DNA of 64,000 nt from NCBI GenBank assembly GCA_018716485.1, contig DVJY01000064.1, forward strand, positions 1 to 64,000, read 5' to 3'. Below the pieces are notes generated by a model. That model was given only the letters and a program-made list of their open reading frames with translations, was not told where the DNA came from and ran no database searches. The position numbers and the translations under genes were made by a program. Shown here piece by piece: positions 16,101 to 24,697 of this stretch (positions are counted from its first letter, which is position 1; each line of letters opens with the position of its first letter). This DNA comes from Candidatus Scybalocola faecipullorum. GTDB taxonomy: Bacteria > Bacillota > Clostridia > Lachnospirales > Lachnospiraceae.

Positions 16101-17138
16101 ATGAAATTTTTTTGCTGTGACTATCATGAAGGAGCCCATCCGGAAATCATGCGCCGGATGATAGAGACTAATATGGAACAGACTGTGGGCTATGGGGAGG
16201 ATGAGCATTGCGGCCGGGCGAGGCAGCTGATTTTGGAAGCGTGTCAGGCATCTGATGCCGATGTTCATTTTCTGGTCGGAGGCACACAGACCAATGCGAC
16301 AGTGATTGCTGCGGCACTGCGTCCGTATCAGGGAGTGATCACTGCTGACAGCGGTCATATTAATGTACATGAAACCGGCGCGGTGGAGGCTTCCGGGCAT
16401 AAAGTGCTTGCTCAGCCTTCCATAGAAGGAAAACTGACAGCAGCACAGATTCGGGCCTATGCTCAGTGGCATAAGCAAAATGGCGCCCGGGAGCATATTG
16501 TGATGCCAAAGATGGTATATATTTCCAACCCGACGGAATATGGTACTTTATATACGAAAAAAGAATTGGAAGCAATCAGCCGTGTCTGCAGGGAGGAAGA
16601 TTTTTATTTATACTTGGACGGCGCGCGGCTTGGATATGGCCTTTGCGCCGAAAGCAATGATCTGACGCTGCCGGACATATTCAGGCTGTGTGATGTTTTT
16701 TATATTGGAGGAACAAAATGCGGCGCTTTGTTCGGAGAAGCGGTCGTTATTAAAAATGAAAGTCTGAAAAAAGATTTCAGATATATGATCAAACAAATGG
16801 GCGGGATGCTTGCGAAAGGCCGGCTTTTGGGCATTCAGTTCGAGACTTTATTTGAAGACGGATTGTATATGAAAATATGCCGTCACGCTATTGTTCAGGC
16901 GATGAGAATCAAAGGGGCGCTTGTGGCAAAAGGGGTGTCGTTTCTTATTGACAGCCCGACCAATCAGCAGTTTCCGATACTGGAAGATCCAGTGATCGAA
17001 AAAATCGGACAAAAATACGGATATGAAGAGGATCAGAGGATTGATGAGTCTCATTGCGCGATCCGGTTGTGTACAAGCTGGGCGACAAAAACGGAAGATG
17101 TAGATGCTCTGATCGAAGATTTAAATCAATGGCTTTAA
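16101..17138 (+). CDS. Low-specificity L-threonine aldolase family (beta-eliminating lyase fold)
   Basis: 345 aa PLP fold-type I enzyme: GYGEDEHCGRA, FLVGGTQTNATVI, HINVHETGAVEASGHK, LYLDGARLGYGL and the PLP-lysine motif FYIGGTKCGALFGEAVV match the threonine aldolase/beta-eliminating lyase family. It would split L-threonine or related beta-hydroxy amino acids to glycine and an aldehyde. It begins 64 bases after efp, beyond that gene's terminator, with an AAAGGAGAT ribosome site. Substrate preference is not decidable. Confidence 0.87.
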   Translation: MKFFCCDYHEGAHPEIMRRMIETNMEQTVGYGEDEHCGRARQLILEACQASDADVHFLVGGTQTNATVIAAALRPYQGVITADSGHINVHETGAVEASGHKVLAQPSIEGKLTAAQIRAYAQWHKQNGAREHIVMPKMVYISNPTEYGTLYTKKELEAISRVCREEDFYLYLDGARLGYGLCAESNDLTLPDIFRLCDVFYIGGTKCGALFGEAVVIKNESLKKDFRYMIKQMGGMLAKGRLLGIQFETLFEDGLYMKICRHAIVQAMRIKGALVAKGVSFLIDSPTNQQFPILEDPVIEKIGQKYGYEEDQRIDESHCAIRLCTSWATKTEDVDALIEDLNQWL

Positions 17139-17198
17139 ATTAAGACGGCATTCGGCAAAAATATCAGCCGCTGTGCCGGGTAAGAGAGGAGGATATAA

Positions 17199-17456
17199 AT
17201 GAAACTGATAAAATATGTGCTGACTGATCCTGACGGCCTCCATGCACGGCCGGCCGGTGAACTGGTCAAGCTGCTTAAAACACTGGACATCTCGGCTAAA
17301 ATCATATGCGGCGAAAAAACGGCTGATGCCCGCAAGATTTTTCAGATAATGACACTGGGCGCCAAAAGGGGCGATGAAATTGTCATGGAAATCAGCGGAG
17401 ATCACGAAGAACAGGCGGCCAAAGCAGTGATGGCATTTCTTGAAGAAAATTTATAA
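17199..17456 (+). CDS. ptsH: HPr-family phosphocarrier with His15 but without Ser46
   Basis: 85 aa. The phosphocarrier site DGLHARPAG is intact with His15. The regulatory site, KSIMGVMSL in typical HPr, reads RKIFQIMTL here, placing Lys46 where HPr kinase would phosphorylate serine. It can carry PTS phosphate but should be blind to HPr kinase. It has a perfect terminator right after it and lies about 450 bases before the fructose PTS operon, its plausible client. Another HPr with Ser46 may exist elsewhere in the genome. Confidence 0.88.
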   Translation: MKLIKYVLTDPDGLHARPAGELVKLLKTLDISAKIICGEKTADARKIFQIMTLGAKRGDEIVMEISGDHEEQAAKAVMAFLEENL

Positions 17457-17462
17457 AACGGC

Positions 17463-17514
17463 AGAAACCGGAGAATAACCACAAAATATACGGGAGTTTC
17501 TCCGGTTTCTTTTT
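17463..17514 (+). terminator. Terminator after ptsH
   Basis: Perfect 13-bp stem (17463-17475 with 17498-17510), 22-base loop, then TTTT. Confidence 0.85.
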
Positions 17515-17517
17515 ATG

Positions 17518-17745
17518 TGCGATACGCCCGGAGGGCGACTGCCGTGCTTGCACAGGCAGACATCCTCCGGGCAACGGTCATCGAACGGCAAAGCCGTGAG
17601 ATGAGCGGGGTATCGCAGTAATCGGATAGGGGAAGGAATCTTTCCCTATCCGATCGATACGCCCGGAGGGCGGTGCTGCGTGCCAGTGGCACGCGTTTAG
17701 CACCGACCGAAGCGGAGCGAAGACCTGCCGTGCTTGTACGGACAG
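17518..17745. ncRNA. Structured repeat-bearing non-coding element
   Basis: The left part folds as a three-way junction: P1 17518-17525/17610-17617, P2 17527-17534/17564-17571 capped by P2a 17539-17559, and P3 17579-17603 with tandem GA mismatches. A separate hairpin P4 (17621-17654) and a composite hairpin P5 (17672-17704) follow. An 18-base direct repeat (17520-17537 and 17655-17672) and a 12-base direct repeat (17539-17550 and 17725-17736) tie the halves together. No open frame with a ribosome site. It matches no riboswitch I recognise; whether it is transcribed is unknown, and a repeated genomic element is equally possible. Confidence 0.5.
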
Positions 17746-17907
17746 ATGAATAAAAATGATTGACTTTGAATGATTTACTCAAAAATATCCAAATTCAGTC
17801 ATAATAGACAAAAATAATTTGGATATTTGTGAATTGTTACGATTGAAATTGAATGAATTTGAATGTATAATAAAACCATCAAAGAAATCAATTACGGAGG
17901 TGAGGTC
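17746..17907 (+). promoter_or_regulatory. fru operon control region
   Basis: Contains the motif TTGAATGA at 17766 and 17849 and TTGAATGT at 17859. The last two are 10 bases apart and fall between the -35 and -10 of the fruK promoter, a fitting place for binding by the DeoR-type FruR encoded downstream. A perfect 11-bp inverted repeat, AAATATCCAAA/TTTGGATATTT (17783-17793 with 17818-17828), lies just upstream of the promoter. Assignment to FruR is inference. Confidence 0.55.
17843..17871 (+). promoter_or_regulatory. Sigma-A promoter of fruK
   Basis: TTGAAA (17843-17848), 17 bases, TATAAT (17866-17871): one mismatch from consensus. The transcript would start about 30 bases before the fruK ATG. 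Confidence 0.82.
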
Positions 17908-18831
17908 ATGATTTATACCGTTACATTTAATCCGTCGCTGGACTACATTGTGACAGTGGAGGATTTTGCCCTTGGAATGACAAACAGAACAACCGCAGAG
18001 CAGATGTTTCCGGGAGGCAAAGGCATCAATGTTTCTTTTGTATTAAATAATCTTGGTATCGAAAACACGGCGCTGGGATTTATTGCCGGCTTTGTCGGTG
18101 ATGAGATCAGCCGACGGGTTGGAGATACGGGCTGCCGTCACCGCTTTATCCGGCTGGCTGACGGATGCTCGCGGATCAATATGAAAATCAAAAATATTGA
18201 CGGTACGGAAATCAACGGAATGGGGCCGGATATCGATGAAAAGAGCATTGACATGCTGCTTGGACAGATTCAGGAACTTCAGGAGGGAGATATACTGGTT
18301 TTGGCGGGAAGCATACCAAAATCACTGCCGGAAGACATTTACAAAAATATTTTAGCAATGCTGTCCGGGAAAAATGTGATGACTGTCGTGGATGCCACGG
18401 GAGAACTGCTTGTTAATGTTCTTGAGTACAGGCCGTTTTTAATTAAGCCCAATAATCATGAACTGGGAGAAATTTTTCAGACAAAATTAAAAACAAGGGA
18501 AGATGTGGTTCCTTACGGGCGAAAGCTTCAGGAGGCGGGGGCGCGCAACGTGCTCGTTTCCATGGCCGGTGAAGGCGCAGTGCTGATCGCTGAAGACGGC
18601 AGTGTCTATATGGCGCCGGCGCCGGAAGGAAAATTGGTCAACGCTGTCGGCGCAGGCGATTCCATGGTCGCCGGATTTATCGCTGGCTGGCTTGAAAAGA
18701 AAGATTATGAACATGCGTTTAAAATGGGCATTGCCTGCGGCAGCGCCAGCGCTTTTTCAGAAACGCTGACTGACAGAGCAGGCGCCATGGCAGTCTATGA
18801 ACGCGTCAATGCGGGGAGGTTTGAAGGATGA
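17908..18831 (+). CDS. fruK: 1-phosphofructokinase
   Basis: 307 aa PfkB-family kinase turning fructose 1-phosphate into fructose 1,6-bisphosphate. TVTFNPSLDYIV start, substrate-binding GGKGINVSFVLNNLG, and the ATP/anion-hole motif NAVGAGDSMVAGF near residue 250. Start is ATG 17908 after GGAGGTGAGG; an earlier in-frame ATG at 17863 overlaps the -10 box and is excluded. Translationally coupled to fruA by a 4-base overlap. Confidence 0.93.
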   Translation: MIYTVTFNPSLDYIVTVEDFALGMTNRTTAEQMFPGGKGINVSFVLNNLGIENTALGFIAGFVGDEISRRVGDTGCRHRFIRLADGCSRINMKIKNIDGTEINGMGPDIDEKSIDMLLGQIQELQEGDILVLAGSIPKSLPEDIYKNILAMLSGKNVMTVVDATGELLVNVLEYRPFLIKPNNHELGEIFQTKLKTREDVVPYGRKLQEAGARNVLVSMAGEGAVLIAEDGSVYMAPAPEGKLVNAVGAGDSMVAGFIAGWLEKKDYEHAFKMGIACGSASAFSETLTDRAGAMAVYERVNAGRFEG

Positions 18832-20753
18832 AAATTATTGATTTACTGGCGCCGGAAAGTATTTCTCTTGATGCGGCTCCAAAGTCAAAAAAAGAAGCGC
18901 TGGATACGGCGATCGCGCTGATGGTTAAAAGCGGAAAAATCCGCGATAAAGAAGCTTACACAAAACAGGTATATTTGCGTGAAGAAGAAAGCACGACAGG
19001 TATCGGAGAAGGGATTGCTATCCCTCACGGAAAATGTGACGCAGTGGCAAAGCCGGGACTTGCGGCGATGGTTATTAAAGACGGCGTTGAATTTGATTCT
19101 CTGGACGGCGAGCCGGTCACGCTGCTGTTTTTGATCGCAGCGCCAAACACGAAGGACAATATTCATCTGGATGTATTGAGCAAATTGTCAGTGCTGCTCA
19201 TGGATGAGACATTTACACAGAGGCTGCGCAGCGCTTCCAGTGTGGAGGAATTCCTGAAACTGGTCGATGAGGCGGATCGTGAGAAAAATGGACTTCCGGG
19301 CACAGAAGGTGCGGTGGAGAGTACGCCGGAAAGTAAAAACAAGGGTATGATACTTGCAGTCACATCTTGTCCGACGGGAATCGCACATACATATATGGCG
19401 GCTGAAGGACTGGAAAAAGCAGCAAAAAGTAAGGGATGTTTTATTAAAGTCGAAACAAGGGGGTCAGGCGGCGCTAAAAATGTGCTGACACAAGAGGAGA
19501 TCGCGTCAGCGGACTGCATTATTGTTGCCGCAGACGCACAGGTTCCGATGGAACGTTTTAACGGCAAAAAGGTCATTGAATGTCAGGTGTCTGACGGCAT
19601 CAGCAAAGCGGATCAGCTGATCGAGCGGGCGATGGCAGGCGATGCGCCGGTTTACAAGGCGGAATCGGGAAGCAGTAGCGAATCTGCCTCCTCCGGAAAA
19701 GGCTCCGGATCTGCCGGCCATAAGGTTTACACACAGCTGATGAACGGAGTTTCTCATATGCTCCCGTTTGTAGTGGGCGGCGGTATATTAATCGCTATCG
19801 CGTTTCTGATTGACGGTCTGAGTGTGGATATGGCGTCTTTGTCAGATGAGATGAGAGCAAATTTCGGTACGATCACACCGCTGGCAGCGGTACTTAAGCA
19901 GATCGGCGATCTGGCTTTTAGTTTTATGCTTCCGGTTCTTGCCGGTTTTATCGCGATGGCCATCGGCGACCGTCCGGCACTGGCTGTCGGTTTTGTAGGC
20001 GGCATGATTGCTTCACAGGGCAAGTCTGGTTTTCTTGGCGCTCTGGCTGCTGGCTTTATTGCAGGTTATCTCGTTGTTTTACTGCGCAAAGTATTTGAAA
20101 AACTGCCTCAGGCCATCGAAAAACTGGCGCCGGTGCTGTTGTATCCGGTGATCGGTATACTGGTCATGGGTCTGATCATGCTTTATGTGATCGAACCGCC
20201 GATCGGATTTTTAAATACATCGCTGAATACGGCATTGACGAATATGGGCGGTTCCAGTAAAATATTACTTGGTATTATTGTTGCAGGCATGATGGCTGTC
20301 GATATGGGCGGCCCGTTCAACAAGGCGGCCTATGTGTTCGGTACAGCATCAATCGCCGCAGGCAATTATGATATTATGGCGGCTGTCATGATCGGCGGTA
20401 TGGTGCCTCCATGTGCCATCGCCTTAGCGACGCTGCTGTTTAAGAATAAGTTTACAAAAGAACAGCGTGAATCCGGTCCGACCAACTTTATTATGGGACT
20501 GGCCTTTATTACAGAAGGTGCGATACCATTTGCAGCTTCGGATCCTTTAAGAGTGCTGCCGTCATGTATTGTCGGTTCAGCACTGGCAGGCGCGCTTTCA
20601 ATGGCGTTTGGCTGTACATTGATGGCGCCTCACGGCGGAATCTTCGTATTCCCTGTAGTTGAACACGGCCTGATGTATTTGGCCTCACTTATTGCGGGAA
20701 CGATTGTGGGTGCGCTGCTCCTTGGTATTCTTAAGAAAAAAGTCAGCGAATGA
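18828..20753 (+). CDS. fruA: PTS fructose transporter EIIABC
   Basis: 641 aa fused transporter importing fructose as fructose 1-phosphate. EIIA (1-150) with active His67 in GIAIPHGKC; a linker; EIIB (about 168-270) with Cys181 in VTSCPTGIAHTYMAAE; a Ser/Gly-rich linker; EIIC (about 300-641) with many membrane helices. All three domains are intact and in the A-B-C order. It is the middle gene of fruK-fruA-fruR, and phosphate probably comes from the HPr encoded at 17199. Confidence 0.95.
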   Translation: MKIIDLLAPESISLDAAPKSKKEALDTAIALMVKSGKIRDKEAYTKQVYLREEESTTGIGEGIAIPHGKCDAVAKPGLAAMVIKDGVEFDSLDGEPVTLLFLIAAPNTKDNIHLDVLSKLSVLLMDETFTQRLRSASSVEEFLKLVDEADREKNGLPGTEGAVESTPESKNKGMILAVTSCPTGIAHTYMAAEGLEKAAKSKGCFIKVETRGSGGAKNVLTQEEIASADCIIVAADAQVPMERFNGKKVIECQVSDGISKADQLIERAMAGDAPVYKAESGSSSESASSGKGSGSAGHKVYTQLMNGVSHMLPFVVGGGILIAIAFLIDGLSVDMASLSDEMRANFGTITPLAAVLKQIGDLAFSFMLPVLAGFIAMAIGDRPALAVGFVGGMIASQGKSGFLGALAAGFIAGYLVVLLRKVFEKLPQAIEKLAPVLLYPVIGILVMGLIMLYVIEPPIGFLNTSLNTALTNMGGSSKILLGIIVAGMMAVDMGGPFNKAAYVFGTASIAAGNYDIMAAVMIGGMVPPCAIALATLLFKNKFTKEQRESGPTNFIMGLAFITEGAIPFAASDPLRVLPSCIVGSALAGALSMAFGCTLMAPHGGIFVFPVVEHGLMYLASLIAGTIVGALLLGILKKKVSE

Positions 20754-20766
20754 TAGGAGAATATGA

Positions 20767-21525
20767 ATGCTCACAGAAGAACGTTATGCCAAAATTTTAC
20801 AGCTTTTAGATGAAAAAAAGAGCGTGACGGTTCAGGAATTAAAAGTGCTGCTGGACACATCGGAATCCACGGTCCGGCGTGACCTGAATGCCCTGGACGA
20901 GAGCGGAAAGCTGATTAAAGTTTTCGGCGGGGCAGTGGCTGCCGATGACGATGAATACAGTACAACGGACGCTTATGTGTCCATGCGCGAGGAAATCAAT
21001 ATAAAAGAAAAACAGATGATCGCGGCGTATGCGGCATCACTGATCGGACCGGACGATTTTGTCTATTTAGATGCAGGAACGACAACAGGGCTGATTCCCG
21101 GATTTGTGACGGAAAAGACAGCGGTTTTTGTGACCAATGCGCCGGAACATGCAAGAAAGCTGGCGGCGGCGGGCATCAGAGTTTATATGATCGGCGGCGA
21201 AGTCAAGCCTTCGACGGAGGCGGTTGTCGGCAATGAGGCTGTGGAAAATCTGGAAAAGTTTCATTTTACAATAGGTTTTTTCGGCGCCAACGGCATCAGC
21301 AGGCATGCCGGTTTTACAACGCCGGATCTGAGCGAAGCTATTGTAAAGCGTAAAGCGATGGAAAATACACGGCGCAGATATGTGCTGTGCGATCACGAGA
21401 AGATGAACCGGATCAGTTCAGTGACTTTCGGCAGTTTTTCATCGGCGACGATCATCACGGATACGATTGTACAGGAAGATTTTAAGGACTGTGACAATAT
21501 GATCGAGGCAGCTAAAAGTTCATAA
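20767..21525 (+). CDS. fruR: DeoR/GlpR family regulator of the fru operon
   Basis: 252 aa. N-terminal DeoR winged helix (RYAKILQLLDEKKSVTVQELKVLLDTSESTVRRDLNALDESGKLIKVFGGA) and C-terminal sugar-phosphate sensor (YLDAGTTTG, IGGEVKPSTEAVVG). The expected effector is a fructose phosphate. The gene is last in the operon, 13 bases after fruA, whereas fruR is first in B. subtilis. Candidate operators are the TTGAATGA repeats before fruK. Confidence 0.88.
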   Translation: MLTEERYAKILQLLDEKKSVTVQELKVLLDTSESTVRRDLNALDESGKLIKVFGGAVAADDDEYSTTDAYVSMREEINIKEKQMIAAYAASLIGPDDFVYLDAGTTTGLIPGFVTEKTAVFVTNAPEHARKLAAAGIRVYMIGGEVKPSTEAVVGNEAVENLEKFHFTIGFFGANGISRHAGFTTPDLSEAIVKRKAMENTRRRYVLCDHEKMNRISSVTFGSFSSATIITDTIVQEDFKDCDNMIEAAKSS

Positions 21526-21545
21526 AGTGAGAAGTATTCACATCC

Positions 21546-21590
21546 AAAGAAGCTTCGGTGCAGATGCATCGGAGCTTCTTTAACATTTTT
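21546..21590 (+). terminator. fru operon terminator
   Basis: 16-bp stem with two G-T pairs (21546-21561 with 21566-21581) and AGAT loop; a TTTTT run comes after four intervening bases. Confidence 0.75.
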
Positions 21591-21682
21591 AGAACTTTCT
21601 TCATAATTTCTAAGATTTCATTTGAAGCTTTGAAAGAAAAGTATGCTAAAGTGATGGCAAATGGAAAAGACAGGAGGCAGTT

Positions 21683-22288
21683 ATGAAAAAGGTATTAAGA
21701 CGTGTCAACAGAGGCCTTATTCTTGCAGCAGTCTTATTGATCGGCGTGATTATTTATATCGCGGCAGAACAGGCTCATTTTAAAGCTTCGGAAGATGAAA
21801 TCAAAGAGGCGGCAAAGGCGTATTTAAATGAGGTGAAAGCGGTCAATTTGGCGCCGGCCGATGAAAGGTCCCAAAAAGCAGAGGCGCTGCTGGAACGGTA
21901 TTGGTGCAGTGTGGATAACAATTACATTTACGGCAGCACGATGGAAGATATGAGAGATTATATGGAAAATTCCGGACAATATGAAAGCGCCAAGACAGAA
22001 CTGACCGGATACAATGAGGTAATCCGCAATATCATGGCAGCACAAAATGGCCCGGGCTGTGTCCGCGTCAACGTCGAATATGATGTGAGCATGACCATGG
22101 ACCAAGAGGATTCCCAGTATCAGATTTACGGATTGGAATGCGATACTTACGGTTATATAGGCAGTATCAATATGCAGACCGAAGATCCGCTTGTATGCAG
22201 TCAGAACCTTATGCTGACATTTTACATGTATGAGCAGGATGGACAGTGGAAAATCGGCTGTTTGGACGCAGAGTCCACGGCGTATTAA
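21683..22288 (+). CDS. Membrane-anchored protein of unknown function in an ABC transporter cassette
   Basis: 201 aa, not recognised. A cationic N-terminus and one membrane helix (about 11-30) are followed by an extracellular-type domain with scattered Tyr, Asp and two or more Cys. The late segment LMLTFYMYEQDGQWKIGCLDAES resembles the last strands of small SnoaL/NTF2-like or DUF-type secreted folds. It has an ACAGGAGGCAG ribosome site and lies 26 bases before the ABC ATPase, so it probably works with the transporter as an accessory or substrate-contacting subunit. This is inference. Confidence 0.6.
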   Translation: MKKVLRRVNRGLILAAVLLIGVIIYIAAEQAHFKASEDEIKEAAKAYLNEVKAVNLAPADERSQKAEALLERYWCSVDNNYIYGSTMEDMRDYMENSGQYESAKTELTGYNEVIRNIMAAQNGPGCVRVNVEYDVSMTMDQEDSQYQIYGLECDTYGYIGSINMQTEDPLVCSQNLMLTFYMYEQDGQWKIGCLDAESTAY

Positions 22289-22314
22289 TGACGGCGTATG
22301 TGAAGGAGGCAGTT

Positions 22315-23262
22315 ATGGAAACAGCAATTAAATTAGAGGGCGTCAGCAAAAGTTTTGGAAAGCGCTGTGTTGTCGATCATATCCATATGGAAACTTATCA
22401 GGGCGAAGTTTTCGGATTTCTCGGGCCGAACGGGGCGGGAAAAACGACAACCATCAAAATGCTGGTCGGGCTCATTGATTTTGACGAAGGAAAAATTTCT
22501 ATATGCGGACAGGATATTCGGAAAAATTTTGAAAAAGCCATGGCAAATGTGGGCGGTATTGTAGAAAATCCGGAACTGTATAAATATATGACAGGTATGC
22601 AGAATCTCCGTCAATACGCCCGTATGCGCAAAGGCGTGACAGAGGAACGTATTAATGAAGTCATCCAACTTGTGGGGCTGTCTAACCGGATCCATGAAAA
22701 AGTATCTAAGTATTCTCTGGGCATGCGCCAGCGTCTTGGCGTGGCCCAGTCGCTGCTGCATCATCCGAAAGTGCTGATCCTTGATGAGCCGACCAACGGT
22801 CTTGATCCGGCCGGGATCCGTCAGCTGAGAGATATTTTAAGAGATCTGGCACATCGGGAAAAAATCTGCGTTCTCGTTTCAAGTCATCTGATGAGTGAAA
22901 TGCAGCTGATGTGCGACAGAGTGGGCATCATTGTGAAAGGAAAATTACTGTCAGTCACTTCTGTCGATGAACTTGTAGCATCGGCTGCGGGTATGCAGAA
23001 TTGTTTTAAATATCATGTCAGCGATGCGCAGGCTGCGGTAAGGATTCTTACAAGAGGCTGCAGGCCGTGGCGTGTGTCTGCCGAAGATGATACCCATTTT
23101 GAAATCATCCTGAATACGGAGGAGGTTGAGGAGGCGCTCGGTTTGATCAGTAAAATGCTTGTGTCCGAAGATATTTTGCTGTATACGGCGGCGCCGAAAG
23201 AAACGGGACGTCTTGAAGATGCATTTATCGAATTGACAAAGGGGGATGAACAAATTGCTTAA
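22315..23262 (+). CDS. ABC transporter ATP-binding protein (ABC-2/bacitracin-type exporter)
   Basis: 315 aa. Walker A GPNGAGKTT, Q-loop, signature YSLGMRQRLGVAQ, Walker B VLILDEPTNGLDP and switch His in SSHLMSE. The C-terminal extension of about 90 residues is typical of the BcrA/NatA type. Start is ATG 22315 after GAAGGAGG. It pairs with the overlapping permease gene. The substrate could be an antimicrobial peptide, lipid or sodium; no two-component system is adjacent. Confidence 0.9.
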   Translation: METAIKLEGVSKSFGKRCVVDHIHMETYQGEVFGFLGPNGAGKTTTIKMLVGLIDFDEGKISICGQDIRKNFEKAMANVGGIVENPELYKYMTGMQNLRQYARMRKGVTEERINEVIQLVGLSNRIHEKVSKYSLGMRQRLGVAQSLLHHPKVLILDEPTNGLDPAGIRQLRDILRDLAHREKICVLVSSHLMSEMQLMCDRVGIIVKGKLLSVTSVDELVASAAGMQNCFKYHVSDAQAAVRILTRGCRPWRVSAEDDTHFEIILNTEEVEEALGLISKMLVSEDILLYTAAPKETGRLEDAFIELTKGDEQIA

Positions 23263-24640
23263 ATTAATCCAGAACGAATGGATCAAAATATTTACAAAAA
23301 TCAGTACATGGATTATGCTGGCGCTTGTGGCTCTCTTCGCCGTCGGACTGACGGTCATTTCAAAGAGCTCGATGACATCTTATTCGTCGTCGGGATATAC
23401 CTTTGATGACCAGTATTATGCCTCGGAAATTGATTATCTGAATATGGCCCGTCCTCAGGGCTATGAAATTCAGGTAAAGCAGATGGAATATATGAGGGAT
23501 TCACAGATCACATGGACATCAGACAGCTGGCAGTATACGGCGCTTTGTCTGGCATTTGAGCAGTGGCAGTCACAGATCATTTACGGCGGGGAAAGCATCG
23601 ATGAGACGGAAAAAGCACGTCTGGAAGAACAATTTAATGATGTGATGGCGCCGGTGCTGGCAGATGACTGGGAAAGCTATGCACAGAAGATGCTTGCAAA
23701 TATCCAAAGTTCTGAAGAAAGTGACAGCATTAAGGCAGCGCAGGCATATCCGTATGAATATATGCTTGAGCGGGGGCTGACGCCGGAAACATGCAGTTCA
23801 TGGCAGTTCGAAGGGGTACAGAATTTAAGCAGCGCCATGGAACGGCTGGCGCAGCTTAAGGAGCAGCAGGCTTTTGGAGGCTATGTTTCTGATGAAACGA
23901 TGGCGCAGGCCGAAGATGATGCCGCTTTATATCAATACATTATGGATCATGAAATTGAAAGCTACATCGATAAAGACGGTATGACGGCAAGCGATTACTG
24001 GGAATCTTTTCTTCAGGGCGCCTCCGTGGTGACGATTGCCAGCGTGGTTATGGTCGTTCTGGCCGGCGGCAGTGTGGCCAATGAATTTTCTTCGGGAACC
24101 ATCAAATTCCTTTTAATTAACCCGGTCAGACGCGGGAAAATCATTATCAGCAAATATATAACCCTTGTCCTTGTGGCGCTGGCAGTGATTGCCGGAGTGT
24201 TTATCATCAGCGGCATCAGCAACATTTTTGCATTTGGGGCGGATTTTGATGTGCCATATCTGACGGTCAGTCTGGGAATCGTTCATGAGGGCAGCAGCAT
24301 TATATATACGTTTACTCAGTATTTGCTCAGCGGCATTAATTTGCTGGCAATGATGACGATGGCATTTATGATATCATCCCTGATGCGCAATGCTGCTGTA
24401 GCGATCGGTATCGGCGTGGCGGCGCTGATGGGCGGAAGTATGATCGTTGTCATGCTGGCGCAGCTTGGATGCGACTGGGGCCGGTACATTATTTTTGCCA
24501 ATATGAATCTGACCCAGATTGCTCAGGGAAATTCATATTTTCCAAATCAGACATTAACTTTTTCCATAATTACACTGGCAGCGTACATGGTTGTCTTTTT
24601 ACTGACAGCCTATGATGGATTTACGCGACGGGAAGTATAA
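23246..24640 (+). CDS. ABC-2 family permease
   Basis: 464 aa. First membrane helix about 18-38, a large extracytoplasmic loop of over 200 residues (Trp/Gln/Glu-rich), then five or so helices from about residue 265, the usual plan of ABC-2 permeases of the YhgE/BcrB type. It overlaps the ATPase gene by 17 bases. The ATG at 23246 sits immediately on the GGGGG ribosome site; a TTG at 23255, 9 bases downstream of it, is a good alternative start and would drop three residues. Confidence 0.85.
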   Translation: MNKLLKLIQNEWIKIFTKISTWIMLALVALFAVGLTVISKSSMTSYSSSGYTFDDQYYASEIDYLNMARPQGYEIQVKQMEYMRDSQITWTSDSWQYTALCLAFEQWQSQIIYGGESIDETEKARLEEQFNDVMAPVLADDWESYAQKMLANIQSSEESDSIKAAQAYPYEYMLERGLTPETCSSWQFEGVQNLSSAMERLAQLKEQQAFGGYVSDETMAQAEDDAALYQYIMDHEIESYIDKDGMTASDYWESFLQGASVVTIASVVMVVLAGGSVANEFSSGTIKFLLINPVRRGKIIISKYITLVLVALAVIAGVFIISGISNIFAFGADFDVPYLTVSLGIVHEGSSIIYTFTQYLLSGINLLAMMTMAFMISSLMRNAAVAIGIGVAALMGGSMIVVMLAQLGCDWGRYIIFANMNLTQIAQGNSYFPNQTLTFSIITLAAYMVVFLLTAYDGFTRREV

Positions 24641-24647
24641 ATTTAAA

Positions 24648-24697
24648 CTCCGGTACATATGGTGTTTTAACGCCGTGACTGTACCGGAGCATTTTAT
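24648..24697. terminator. Bidirectional terminator between the permease and lysozyme genes
   Basis: Perfect 10-bp stem CTCCGGTACA/TGTACCGGAG (24648-24657 with 24680-24689) around a 22-base loop containing a smaller GGTG/CGCC pairing, followed by CATTTTATTT. Confidence 0.7.

Noticed and set aside
17515..17760. CRISPR array, because of repeated 18-base and 12-base segments
   Set aside because: Only two copies, unequal spacing, the repeats are parts of nested stems, and no cas genes are present.
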